Source: Nocardioides sp. NBC_00368 (lineage in GTDB: Bacteria > Actinomycetota > Actinomycetes > Propionibacteriales > Nocardioidaceae). Taken from it: a stretch of DNA of 64,000 nt. The notes below the pieces were generated by a model that had not been told where the DNA came from, made no database searches, and saw only the letters and a program-made list of their open reading frames with translations. The stretch spans positions 2,501-66,500 of the forward strand of contig NZ_CP107970.1 in the NCBI RefSeq assembly GCF_036090055.1, given 5' to 3'. The position numbers and the translations under genes are program-made. Below, one piece after another: positions 1-11,172 of the stretch (position 1 is the stretch's first letter; every line of letters starts with the position of its first letter).

Positions 1-346
1 CTGTTGGGCCCTGAGGAATCACACGGGTCTGTTGATCAGATCAAGTGATTGTCTCTTCGCCCCCTTCGCCTGAAGGAGCTCGGTATGAGCACTGGATGGG
101 GTTGTGCGGGCTGGCCGGCGCTGCTGGGTTCGTCCCGGATGAGCGTTGGAGTTGATAGTTGGATAGTGGACGCGAGCATCTTGTTTAATAAGAATGCACA
201 CACCTTGTAGGCACTTGAGCCTTGGGTTGGAACCTTCGGGGTTACTCCTTTGGTGAGGGTGTGGGTGTGTGTTGGTCTTCGTAGCGCATGACAGGCTCGA
301 CAACGTGATGTTGTTGTGTTTGTTGTTTTTGTTGAGTGTTTGTGAG
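1..346 (+). other. 16S-23S rRNA internal transcribed spacer (partial)
   Basis: No protein gene or tRNA is seen here. The sequence leads directly into the 23S gene and reads like an actinobacterial 16S-23S spacer without spacer tRNAs; the 16S gene would lie upstream of the window. Positions 322-354 form the 5' arm of the long pre-23S processing stem and pair with 3430-3465. Outer paired blocks also occur: gtggacgcga at 166-175 with 3496-3505, and gtcttcg at 275-281 with 3469-3475. These fit an RNase III substrate. Confidence 0.8.
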
Positions 347-3439
<3,093 letters not shown>

Positions 3440-3608
3440 CATAAACCCTCAACAAAAACAACAACCATCGAAGACTGACTCTTTGATGAGACTGTTCGCG
3501 TCCACACCAACTAGCAACAAGCTAGAACTGAACAATGGCTTGGCCACCCCAAGCAGATCTGCCTGGCAGCGAAAGCGCCGGCAGATGCAGCGGGGGTGAG
3601 TCGATAGA
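3440..3608 (+). other. 23S-5S spacer with 3' arm of the processing stem
   Basis: Spacer of about 170 nt. Its start (to 3465) is the complement of 322-354, closing the pre-23S stem. A second hairpin near 3564-3596 pairs atctgcc with ggcagat. No coding potential is seen. Confidence 0.75.
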
Positions 3609-3726
3609 GTTACGGCGGCCATAGCGAAGGGGAAATACCCGGTCCCATCCCGAACCCGGAAGTCAAGCCCTTCAGCGCCGATGGTACTGCAACCGAGAGG
3701 CTGTGGGAGAGTAGGACGCCGCCGGA
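3609..3726 (+). rRNA. rrf: 5S ribosomal RNA
   Basis: The sequence runs from gttacggcggccatagcg to gtaggacgccgccggac, whose ends pair to form helix I. The internal ggtcccatcccgaacccgg block is diagnostic of 5S rRNA. It lies about 170 nt after the 23S gene in the usual order and is followed immediately by a terminator. Confidence 0.95.
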
Positions 3727-3737
3727 CAAAATTTCAG

Positions 3738-3773
3738 GTAGAGGCCGCCCATTGGGCGGCCTCTACTGCTTTT
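3738..3773 (+). terminator. rRNA operon terminator
   Basis: A perfect 13-bp stem (gtagaggccgccc at 3738-3750 with gggcggcctctac at 3754-3766), a 3-nt loop and a following TTTT tract form a classic intrinsic terminator just after 5S. Confidence 0.9.
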
Positions 3774-3852
3774 ACTGGCACTGTGTTTGTCAACGTGACG
3801 ATCTGGGGATCGTTCGAAGTCGCTGCGGTACGCAGCAGTGAGGATGGCGGCT

Positions 3853-4956
3853 ATGGCTGACGAGCGCCGTAGCAACAGAGGCGGTAAGCCCGCCGGACGC
3901 CCGGGGCGTCCGAAGAGCTCAGGTTCATCGTCCACCGGCGGCCGAGGCGGCCGTGCGGGTGGCAGCGGCCGGCCCGGTACGGGTGCGGGTCGCAGCAGCG
4001 ACCGTCGTGATGGCGGTGGCGGCCGCGGAGGCGAGCAGCGCCGTGACGGTGGGCGAGGTGGCGATGAGCGCCGCGACGGCAAGCCGTCGACCGGGCGCGG
4101 TGGTCCTCGCGCGGGCGGTCGCACCGACGGTCCGAAGCGCTCTGACGGCCCGAAGCGCGGTGGCGGTAGCGACCGCAAGGGCGGCTACTCCAAGGACCGC
4201 GGCGGCAAGCCCGGTGGCAGGCCGCAGCGCCGCTTCGACGAGCCGCGCGAGGAGCGTACGGCCGACCAGCGCGCCTACGACGGCCCGGAGCTGCCGGACG
4301 AGGTGACCGGCAAAGAGCTGGACCGTGCGATCTCGGCTCAGCTGCGCGGTCTGCCGGAGAAGCTTGCGGCGCGGATCGCCCGTCACCTGGTCGCTGCCGA
4401 CATGTTCATCGACTCCGACCCCGAGCTGGCCTACCAGCACGCCAAGGCGGCCAAGTCGCGTACGCAGCGGATCGCTGTGATCCGCGAGGCGCTGGGGGAG
4501 GCGGCGTACGCTGCCGGGCACTACTCCGAGGCGCTCGCCGAGCTGCGCGCAGCGAAGCGGATGAACGGGGCGACGGCTTACCTGCCGATCATGGCGGACT
4601 GTCACCGTGCGCTCGGCCAGCCCGAGCAGGCGATCAAGCTCGCTCACAGCCCGTCCGTGGTGAACTTCGAGGCGCCGGCGAAGGCCGAGATGACCATCGT
4701 CGAGGCCGGTGCTCGCCGCGACATGGGCCAGTACGACGCGGCCCTGCGGATCCTCGAGCAGTCGCCGCTCAACAACAAGAGCCGCGAGCCCTGGGTGGTG
4801 CGACTGCGCTACGCCTACGCCGACACGCTCCAGGACGCGGGCCGGGACAAGGACGCGCTGACCTGGTTCCACCGCACGTACGCGATCGACGCCGACGAGA
4901 TCACCGACGCCGCGGCGCGGGCCGAGGCGCTCGAGAAGACGGTCGAGAGGGACTGA
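3853..4956 (+). CDS. R/G-rich basic N-terminus plus TPR-like protein
   Basis: About 367 residues. The first ~140 residues are a disordered, very basic region rich in Arg, Gly and Asp (repeated RRDG, GRGG and RSDGPKR units). The C-terminal ~220 residues are helical with TPR-like repeats (for example YAAGHYSEALAELRAAKR, then a helix pair around AEMTIVEAGARRDMGQYDAA). This arrangement is seen in actinobacterial TPR proteins of unknown function, such as the Rv1691-like group. The basic RGG-like tail suggests nucleic-acid or ribosome contact, which is inference. ATG at 3853 (MADERRSN) is preferred; ATG 3844 and GTG 3838 are in-frame alternatives. A strong terminator follows. Confidence 0.8.
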   Translation: MADERRSNRGGKPAGRPGRPKSSGSSSTGGRGGRAGGSGRPGTGAGRSSDRRDGGGGRGGEQRRDGGRGGDERRDGKPSTGRGGPRAGGRTDGPKRSDGPKRGGGSDRKGGYSKDRGGKPGGRPQRRFDEPREERTADQRAYDGPELPDEVTGKELDRAISAQLRGLPEKLAARIARHLVAADMFIDSDPELAYQHAKAAKSRTQRIAVIREALGEAAYAAGHYSEALAELRAAKRMNGATAYLPIMADCHRALGQPEQAIKLAHSPSVVNFEAPAKAEMTIVEAGARRDMGQYDAALRILEQSPLNNKSREPWVVRLRYAYADTLQDAGRDKDALTWFHRTYAIDADEITDAAARAEALEKTVERD

Positions 4957-4978
4957 GAACCTCATCAGTTCGCATGAT

Positions 4979-5020
4979 CAGTGGCGATCGACGTCTGTGT
5001 CGGTCGCCACTGACCGTTTT
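4979..5020 (+). terminator. intrinsic terminator after the TPR gene
   Basis: A 14-bp stem (4979-4992 with 4999-5012, one G-U pair) with a 6-nt loop is followed by GTTTT ending at 5020. It closes the TPR transcript, so DUF3145 needs its own promoter in 5021-5150. Confidence 0.85.
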
Positions 5021-5162
5021 GGCCCGATACTGGAGATCCTGGGCCGCGTAGGTAAGAATGGACAGCACAACTACATCAATGTGATCCACCGAAGTGTTCC
5101 TTCACGCATCATCGAGCCCGCTGGGGAAGGCGTAGCTCGCGCCGCAACGAAGGAGATATTCG

Positions 5163-5693
5163 GTGACCACTCAGATCAAGGACCCGAGCGCCTCGCGTGG
5201 TATCGCCCGAGGCGTTGTGTTTGTGCATTCGGCTCCCTCCGCGCTCTGCCCTCACATCGAATGGGCCGTCGCGGGGGTGCTGGGCGTGCCGGTGAACTTC
5301 GACTGGACGGCTCAGCCCGCCCAGGCCGGCACCTACCGAGCCGAGCTCTTCTGGTCGGGTGCGATCGGTTCCGCAGCGGCCATCGCCTCGGCGCTGAAGG
5401 GGTGGACGCACCTGCGCTTCGAGGTCACCGAGGACGGGACGTCCACCTCCGAGGGTGGGCGTTACTCCTTCACCCCCGACCTCGGCGTCTTTCACGCCGT
5501 CACCGGTATGCACGGGGACATCATGATCCCGGAGGACCGGCTCAAGGCCGCCGTCGTGAAGGCCGCTCTCGGCGACACCACGCTCGAGCTCGAGGTCGAC
5601 AAGCTCCTCGGCAAGCCGTGGGACGACGAGCTGGAGACCTTCCGTCACGCGGGAGAGGGCGCGCCCGTACGCTGGCTGCACCAGGTCGTCTGA
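5163..5693 (+). CDS. DUF3145 family protein
   Basis: A 176-residue soluble protein of the actinobacterial DUF3145 family. Recognisable segments are GVVFVHSAPSALCPHIEWAV near the N-terminus and the Trp/Phe-rich core around YRAELFWSG. No signal peptide or membrane segment is seen. Function is unknown; in many actinobacteria the gene sits beside the fatty-acid synthesis cluster, as here, where it converges on accD. The GTG start at 5163 has a good Shine-Dalgarno (aaggag about 8 nt upstream). Confidence 0.88.
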   Translation: MTTQIKDPSASRGIARGVVFVHSAPSALCPHIEWAVAGVLGVPVNFDWTAQPAQAGTYRAELFWSGAIGSAAAIASALKGWTHLRFEVTEDGTSTSEGGRYSFTPDLGVFHAVTGMHGDIMIPEDRLKAAVVKAALGDTTLELEVDKLLGKPWDDELETFRHAGEGAPVRWLHQVV

Positions 5694-5724
5694 GCGACCC
5701 GTCGGCCGCGGAGCACGGCCGATG

Positions 5725-5768
5725 ACGGACCGAGGCCCCGGAGCGTGAGCTCCGGGGCCTCGGTCCGT
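5725..5768. terminator. bidirectional terminator between DUF3145 and accD
   Basis: A perfect 20-bp GC-rich stem (5725-5744 with 5749-5768) with a GTGA tetraloop lies between the convergent stops of DUF3145 and accD. No long T-tract is present, as is common in high-GC actinobacteria. Confidence 0.85.
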
Positions 5769-5784
5769 GTCTGGCCGGTGTCGG

Positions 5785-7230
5785 TCAGAGTGGGATGTTG
5801 CCGTGAGCACCGCGGCGTACGCCGACGGTCTGGATCGCGTCCTCGAAGGCGGCAGCGATCGCACTGCGGGTCGCAGCGGGCTCGATGACCTCATCCACGA
5901 CACCGATCTCGACGGCCTTGTCGACACCGCCGGCGAGGCGCTCGTGCTCGGCCGCGAGCTCCGCCTCGACCTGAGGACGGAGGTCGGGCGCGACCTCGGC
6001 GAGCTTGCGGCGGTGCAGGATGCGGATGGCGGCGACCGGACCCATGACCGCGACCTCGGCGCCCGGCCAGGCGAAGACCTTGGTGGCGCCGAGGGAACGT
6101 GCGTTCATGGCGATGTAGGCGCCGCCGTAGGTCTTGCGGGTCACCAGGGTGACCCGGGGGACCACACACTCGCCGAAGGCGTGCAGGAGCTTGGCGCCAC
6201 GGCGGACGACCCCGTCCCACTCCTGGCCGACGCCCGGCAGGTAGCCCGGGACGTCGACGACGACGATCAGGGGGACGCCGAGCGAGTCGCAGAGACGTAC
6301 GAACCGGGAGGCCTTCTCCGCAGAGAGGGAGTCGAGGCAGCCGCCGAGCCGCAGCGGGTTGTTGGCGACGACGCCGACGGTGCGGCCGCCGAAGCGGCCC
6401 AGGGCGGTGACGATGTTGGGCGCCCAGCGAGCGTGCAGCTCCTGGGTGGTGCCCTCGTCGAGGATGTTCTCCACGAGCGGGTGTACGTCGTAGGCGCGCT
6501 TCTTCGACTCCGGCAGCTGCTCGGCGAGGTCCTTGTCCTCCACGGCGGCAACGTCGAGGCCACCCTGGGAACCGAGGAGGGAGGTGACCGTGCGGGCCTT
6601 GTCGAGCGCCTCGCGCTCGGACTCGGTGAGGATGTGGACGACACCGGATCGGCGGCCGTGCGGCTCCGGGCCACCGAGGCGCAGCATGTCCACGTCCTCG
6701 CCGGTGACGGAGCGTACGACGTCGGGGCCGGTCACGAAGATCCGGCCCTCGGGGCCGAGGATGACGACGTCGGTGAGAGCAGGACCGTAGGCGGCACCCC
6801 CGGCGGCGGGGCCGAGGACGACCGAGATCTGCGGGATTTTGCCGCTGGCCTGCGTCATCGCGTGGAAGATCCGGCCCACGGCGTGCAGGGAGAGGACGCC
6901 TTCGGCGAGCCGGGCACCGCCCGAGTGCCACAGGCCGATGATCGGGATGCCGTCGGTCATCGCCCGGTGGTAGGCGTCGACGACCACCCGGCAGCCGAGG
7001 TCACCCATCGCACCGCCCATGACGGTGGCGTCGGAGCAGAAGGCGACCGCCCGGGTGCCGTCGACCTCGCCGACGGCGGCCAGCATGCCGGAGTCGTCGT
7101 CGGGGGAGATGAGCTTGACGGTGCCCTCGTCGAAGAGCGCCTTCAGACGGGTCAGCGGGTTGCGCGGGTCCTGGTCGCGAGGAAGCTTCTGCTTCGCCGC
7201 GGGGGCCGGTGCAGGCGCCGTGATCGTCAT
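5785..7230 (-). CDS. accD: acyl-CoA carboxylase beta (carboxyltransferase) subunit
   Basis: A 481-residue carboxyltransferase subunit that moves the carboxyl group from carboxybiotin to acetyl- or propionyl-CoA, giving malonyl-CoA for FAS II. Both crotonase-like halves are present. The oxyanion-type glycine motifs are visible (LWHSGGARLAEGV and VVLGPAAGGAAYGPA in the N-half; KTYGGAYIAMNARSLGA in the C-half). It is the last gene of the fab operon and corresponds in position to mycobacterial accD6. Its ATG shares one base with the fabF stop (TGATG), implying translational coupling. The biotinylated alpha subunit is not in the window. Confidence 0.95.
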   Translation of the reverse strand: MTITAPAPAPAAKQKLPRDQDPRNPLTRLKALFDEGTVKLISPDDDSGMLAAVGEVDGTRAVAFCSDATVMGGAMGDLGCRVVVDAYHRAMTDGIPIIGLWHSGGARLAEGVLSLHAVGRIFHAMTQASGKIPQISVVLGPAAGGAAYGPALTDVVILGPEGRIFVTGPDVVRSVTGEDVDMLRLGGPEPHGRRSGVVHILTESEREALDKARTVTSLLGSQGGLDVAAVEDKDLAEQLPESKKRAYDVHPLVENILDEGTTQELHARWAPNIVTALGRFGGRTVGVVANNPLRLGGCLDSLSAEKASRFVRLCDSLGVPLIVVVDVPGYLPGVGQEWDGVVRRGAKLLHAFGECVVPRVTLVTRKTYGGAYIAMNARSLGATKVFAWPGAEVAVMGPVAAIRILHRRKLAEVAPDLRPQVEAELAAEHERLAGGVDKAVEIGVVDEVIEPAATRSAIAAAFEDAIQTVGVRRGAHGNIPL

Positions 7231-8498
7231 CAGATGCTTCCGTAGACGACCGCGACGTTCGCGCCACCGAAGCCGAAGGAGTTGTTGAGGGCTGCGATGT
7301 CGCCGACCGGCAGGTCGCGCGCCTTGGTGGCGATGTCGAGCTCGACCGCGGGGTCGAGATTGTCGAGGTTGATGGTCGGCGGCGACTGGCGGTGGTGGAT
7401 CGCCAGCACGGTCGCGACCGTCTCGAGTGCCCCGGCGCCGCCGAGCAGGTGACCAGTCATCGACTTGGTCGAGGTGACCACGACGTCCTCGACGTGCTTG
7501 CCGAGGGTGGCGTGGAGCATCAGGCCCTCGGCGATGTCGCCCTGCGGGGTCGAGGTCGCGTGGGCGTTGACGTGGGCGATCGTGCTCGGGTCGATGTCGC
7601 CGTCCTCGAGCGCGCGCTTGATGGCGCGGCTGCCGCCACGACCCTCCGGGTCGGGCTGGGCGATGTCGTGAGCGTCGGCGGTCACGCCGGAGCCGAGGAC
7701 CTCGGCGTAGATCCGGGCGCCACGGGCCTGGGCGTGCTCGAGCGACTCGAGCACGACGATGCCGGCACCCTCACCGAGGACGAAGCCGTCGCGGCCGGTG
7801 TCCCAGGGGCGGCTGACCGCGGTCGGGTCGCCGCCGTCGGGGCCGGACGCGGTCTTGGACAGGGCCATCATGTTGGCGAACGCGGCGATCGGCAGCGGGT
7901 GGATCGCGGCCTCGGTGCCACCGGCGAGCACGACGTCGGCGCGGCCCAGACGGATCTGGTCGGCGGCCAGAGCGACCGCCTCCGAGCCGGAGGCACAGGC
8001 AGAGATCGGGGTCTGAGCCGCGGCGCGGGCGCCGTAGGTCAGCGAGATGTTGGCTGCCGAGGCGTTGGCCATCAGCATCGGGACGGCCAGCGGGCTGACC
8101 CGGCGCGGCCCCTTGGCGAGAAGCGTGTCGTAGTTGTCGAGCAGGGTGGTCACGCCGCCGATCCCGGTGGCGACGGCCACACCGAGGCGCTCACCGTCGA
8201 GGCCGGCCTCGGTCGCGGTGCCTTCGAAGCCGGCGTCCTTCCAGGCCTCGGCCGCGGCGACCACGGCGAACTGTGCGGAGCGGTCCAGGCGCCTGGCCTT
8301 GACCCTCTCCAGGACCTCGGACGGCTCGACGGCGATGCGGCCGGCGATGCGTACGGGAAGGTCTTGAGCCCACTCCTCGGTGAGCTGGCGGATGCCGGAG
8401 CGGCCGGCGATCAAGGCATCCCAGGTGGTGGCTACGTCTCCGCCGACCGGGTTGGTGGTGCCCAATCCGGTGACGACGACTCGGGTGCGGCTGCTCAT
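7230..8498 (-). CDS. fabF: beta-ketoacyl-ACP synthase II
   Basis: A 422-residue FAS II elongation condensing enzyme of the cytosol (KasA/FabF type). The catalytic triad is visible: Cys168 in ISACASGSE, His313 in HVNAHATSTPQGD and His350 in TGHLLGGAGA, with Lys345 just before. Length is normal for the family. ATG at 8498 has GGAGA upstream. It follows acpP after a 90-nt gap that holds a strong hairpin, and overlaps accD by one base. Confidence 0.97.
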   Translation of the reverse strand: MSSRTRVVVTGLGTTNPVGGDVATTWDALIAGRSGIRQLTEEWAQDLPVRIAGRIAVEPSEVLERVKARRLDRSAQFAVVAAAEAWKDAGFEGTATEAGLDGERLGVAVATGIGGVTTLLDNYDTLLAKGPRRVSPLAVPMLMANASAANISLTYGARAAAQTPISACASGSEAVALAADQIRLGRADVVLAGGTEAAIHPLPIAAFANMMALSKTASGPDGGDPTAVSRPWDTGRDGFVLGEGAGIVVLESLEHAQARGARIYAEVLGSGVTADAHDIAQPDPEGRGGSRAIKRALEDGDIDPSTIAHVNAHATSTPQGDIAEGLMLHATLGKHVEDVVVTSTKSMTGHLLGGAGALETVATVLAIHHRQSPPTINLDNLDPAVELDIATKARDLPVGDIAALNNSFGFGGANVAVVYGSI

Positions 8499-8544
8499 GT
8501 GGTCTCCGTGGGGTGTTGGCGCGTTGGGATCAGGTGCAACAGGT

Positions 8545-8582
8545 CCGGCGGCTCGGCCTGGGAGGGTTGGCCGAGCCGCCGG
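8545..8582 (-). terminator. intra-operon hairpin between acpP and fabF
   Basis: A perfect 14-bp inverted repeat (ccggcggctcggcc at 8545-8558 with its complement at 8569-8582) and a 10-nt loop. It lies a few bases after the acpP stop in the direction of transcription. It may partly terminate transcription or protect the 3' end of the acpP message, which would raise ACP over FabF. Confidence 0.6.
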
Positions 8583-8588
8583 GGCGCG

Positions 8589-8840
8589 TCAGGCGTTCGC
8601 GGAAGCCTTCTCGATGAAGCTCACCGCGTCGCCAACGGTCTTGAGGTTCTTGACCTCCTCGTCGGGGATGGATACGCCGAACTTCTCCTCGGCGGCAACG
8701 ACGACCTCGACCATGGACAGCGAGTCGACGTCGAGGTCGTCGACGAAGGACTTGTCGAGCTGGACGTCGGCGACATCGATGCCGGCGACCTCGTTGACGA
8801 TCTCGGCGAGGTCGGAGCGGATCTCTTCGGTGGTGGCCAT
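8589..8840 (-). CDS. acpP: acyl carrier protein
   Basis: An acidic 83-residue ACP that carries growing acyl chains on a 4'-phosphopantetheine arm. The attachment site is Ser40 in DLDVDSLSMVE. The four-helix pattern and length are normal. ATG at 8840 (MATTEEIR) is chosen because aggaag precedes it and it gives the standard ACP N-terminus; the longer upstream reading has no family support. Confidence 0.97.
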   Translation of the reverse strand: MATTEEIRSDLAEIVNEVAGIDVADVQLDKSFVDDLDVDSLSMVEVVVAAEEKFGVSIPDEEVKNLKTVGDAVSFIEKASANA

Positions 8841-8895
8841 GTGTGGTGCTTCCTCTCGGATTTTCTTTGTGGTGAAACTCTGGGTGGTGGTGGGG

Positions 8896-9882
8896 CTAGG
8901 GCAGGACGACGACCTGGGCGGCGTAGACCAGCCCGGCGCCGAATGCGATGAGCAGTGCGGTGTCGCCCGACTGAGCCTGCCCCTCTTCGACCATCCGCTC
9001 AAGGGCCAGTGGCACCGAGGCCGCCGAAGTGTTGCCCATCGTGGCGATGTCGCGCGCGATCTTGACCGACTCCGGGAGCTTCATGGAGCGGGCCAGGGCG
9101 TCGACGATGCGCATGTTGGCCTGGTGCGGGACGAAGCAGTCGAGCTCGTCGGCGGTGATGCCGGCCTTCTCGAGCGCTTCCTGGCCGACCTTGGCCATCG
9201 CGAAGGAGGCCCAGCGGAAGACGGGGTTGCCCTCCATCGTGAGCCAGGGCGTCTCCTTGGCCTCGTTGGCCACGAACCAGTCGGGTGTCTGGATCAGGTC
9301 GGCCTTGTCGCCGGAGGAGCCCCACACGACCGGACCGATGCCGGGCTCGTCGCTCGGGCCCACGACCGCTGCGCCGGCGCCGTCGGCGAAGATGAAGGCG
9401 GTGCCGCGGTCGTGCGGGTTGGTGATGTCGGAGAGTCGCTCGACGCCGATGACGAGTACGTGGCGAGCGCTGCCGCCGCGTACGAGATCGTTGGCCATCG
9501 CGATCCCGTGGCAGAAGCCGGCACAGGCCGCCGAGATGTCGAAGGCGGCCGGATTGTCGGCGCCGAGCTCGTCGGCGATCAGCGCGGCGACCGCAGGGGT
9601 CTGGCGCATGTGGCTGACCGTGGCGACGATCACGCAGTCGATCTGGTCGATACCGATGCCGGCGTGCTCGAGAGCCTTGCGGGACGCGGCGACCGACATC
9701 ATCTGCACGGTCTCCTCGTCGTTCGCCCAGCGGCGCTCGACGATGCCGGAGCGGGTGCGGATCCACTCGTCGGAGGAGTCGATGAGGCCGACGATCTCGC
9801 TGTTGGGGACGACCCGGCTCGGACGGTAGCCGCCCACACCGAGGATGCGGGCGTGCGGGGCACCTGTAGGGGATGAGATCAC
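8896..9882 (-). CDS. fabH: beta-ketoacyl-ACP synthase III
   Basis: A 328-residue enzyme that starts fatty-acid synthesis by condensing an acyl-CoA primer with malonyl-ACP. The catalytic Cys120 (ISAACAGFC), His253 (VPHQANMRI) and Asn284 (GNTSAASV) are all present. The start is the GTG at 9882, whose GTGA overlaps the fabD stop; the reading that begins 26 codons earlier would run inside fabD and is not family-like. Its primer choice would set the branched/straight chain ratio, but that cannot be read from sequence alone. Confidence 0.95.
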   Translation of the reverse strand: MISSPTGAPHARILGVGGYRPSRVVPNSEIVGLIDSSDEWIRTRSGIVERRWANDEETVQMMSVAASRKALEHAGIGIDQIDCVIVATVSHMRQTPAVAALIADELGADNPAAFDISAACAGFCHGIAMANDLVRGGSARHVLVIGVERLSDITNPHDRGTAFIFADGAGAAVVGPSDEPGIGPVVWGSSGDKADLIQTPDWFVANEAKETPWLTMEGNPVFRWASFAMAKVGQEALEKAGITADELDCFVPHQANMRIVDALARSMKLPESVKIARDIATMGNTSAASVPLALERMVEEGQAQSGDTALLIAFGAGLVYAAQVVVLP

Positions 9883-11069
9883 GAGTGCTGCGCTCCCGTC
9901 GGGTGCAGACGAAGCAAGGGCTGGCCGGGGGAGACGAGGTCGCCGTCCTCGACCAGCCACTCGATGACCTCGCCACCGTGGGCCGAGGTGATCGCGATCG
10001 TGTCGCGCAGGCTGGCGATGGCGCCGATCTCGGAGCCGGCCGGGATCACGTCGAGACCGGACATCGTCTCGGAGAGCTTGAAGGTCCCCTTGGACGGGGA
10101 GACGACCATGCGCCAGGTCGGCGTGGTCTCGATCGGGTTGGCCTCGCCGTGCTTCTCGACGAACGCACGGGCGTCCTCGAGCTGGTCGGGCGTCTTCAGG
10201 GCGAAGGTCTCGACGCCCTTGAGGGCTCGCTTGGCGATCCCGGTCAAGGTGCCGGCCGGCGGCATCTCCAGGATGCCGGTCACGCCGATGTCGGACATCG
10301 TGTCGAGGCAGAGGTCCCAGCGCACCGGGTTGGCGATCTGGCCGACGATCCGGTCCAGCGCCTTGGCGCCGTCGTGGACGATCTGGCCGTCCTTGTTGCT
10401 GATCAGGCGCGTACGCGGGTCGTGGGTCGAGACGCTCTGGGCCAGCCGGGCGAGGTGGCCGACGGCGGGCTCCATGTGCTTGGTGTGGAAGGCGCCGGCG
10501 ACGCTGAGCGGCATCAGCCGGGCCTTGGCGGGCGGCTCGGCGGCGAAGGCCTCGAGCTGCTCGAGCGTGCCCGCGGCGACGATCTGGCCGGGGCCGTTGT
10601 CGTTGGCGGGGGTGAGGCCGTGCTTCTCGATCGCGGCGAGGACCTCCTCGCGGACCCCGCCGAGGACGGCGGTCATGCCGGTCGGCGTCTTCGCAGCGGC
10701 CTCGGCCATGGCCTTGCCGCGCTCACGGACGAGGACCATCGCCTGCTCGGCGCTGATCGCGCGAGCGCCTGCGGCGGCGGTGATCTCACCGACGCTGTGG
10801 CCGGCGACGGCGCCGATCTTCGAGAAGGCGTCCGCGGGCTGCGGGAAGAGCTGCAGGGCCGCGACCAGGCCGGTGGCGACCAGCAGGGGCTGGGCGATCT
10901 CGGTGGCGCGGATCGTCTCTGCGTCGGCATTGGTGCCGTAGTCGATCAGGTCGATGCCTGCGACGGTCGAGAGCCACTCCATACGAGCGGCGAAAGCGGG
11001 GTCCTCCAGCCACGGGGTGAGGAATCCTGGTGTCTGAGCACCTTGTCCGGGGGCGACAATGACGAGCAC
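9879..11069 (-). CDS. fabD: malonyl-CoA:ACP transacylase with C-terminal biotinyl/lipoyl-like domain
   Basis: Residues 1-~300 are a standard FabD: GQGAQ near the N-terminus, Ser92 in GHSVGE and His195 in GAFHTKHM. The protein is 396 residues, about 80-100 longer than usual. Residues ~318-391 read as a barrel-sandwich hybrid domain: SPSKGTF aligns with the SPMVGTF of BCCP, and the second half ends GGEVIEWLVEDGDLVSPGQP, as in biotinyl/lipoyl domains. The position of the modified Lys in EAMKM is Arg355 (ASLRD), so biotinylation or lipoylation is not expected. GTG at 11069 gives the canonical MLVIVAPGQGAQ start; a reading from 11135 is possible but atypical. Confidence 0.93.
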   Translation of the reverse strand: MLVIVAPGQGAQTPGFLTPWLEDPAFAARMEWLSTVAGIDLIDYGTNADAETIRATEIAQPLLVATGLVAALQLFPQPADAFSKIGAVAGHSVGEITAAAGARAISAEQAMVLVRERGKAMAEAAAKTPTGMTAVLGGVREEVLAAIEKHGLTPANDNGPGQIVAAGTLEQLEAFAAEPPAKARLMPLSVAGAFHTKHMEPAVGHLARLAQSVSTHDPRTRLISNKDGQIVHDGAKALDRIVGQIANPVRWDLCLDTMSDIGVTGILEMPPAGTLTGIAKRALKGVETFALKTPDQLEDARAFVEKHGEANPIETTPTWRMVVSPSKGTFKLSETMSGLDVIPAGSEIGAIASLRDTIAITSAHGGEVIEWLVEDGDLVSPGQPLLRLHPTGAQHS

Positions 11070-11138
11070 GGAACGATGGTCCCGTCTGGAGGGGTCCTGG
11101 TTCACCTTCGGCGGCGACGAATATCTGTCACGCAATTC

Positions 11139-11153
11139 TGTAGGGGTTCTACA
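11139..11153 (-). promoter_or_regulatory. dyad in the fabD promoter region (candidate FasR operator)
   Basis: An inverted repeat, tgtag-ggggt-ctaca in outline (11139-11143 with 11149-11153), with further partial symmetry (aatt on both sides), lies in the 103-nt fasR-fabD gap. FasR of Streptomyces binds the fabD promoter, so this is a reasonable operator candidate, but the match to a known site was not tested. Confidence 0.35.
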
Positions 11154-11172
11154 ATTTCCGCCGTTACCAGGG

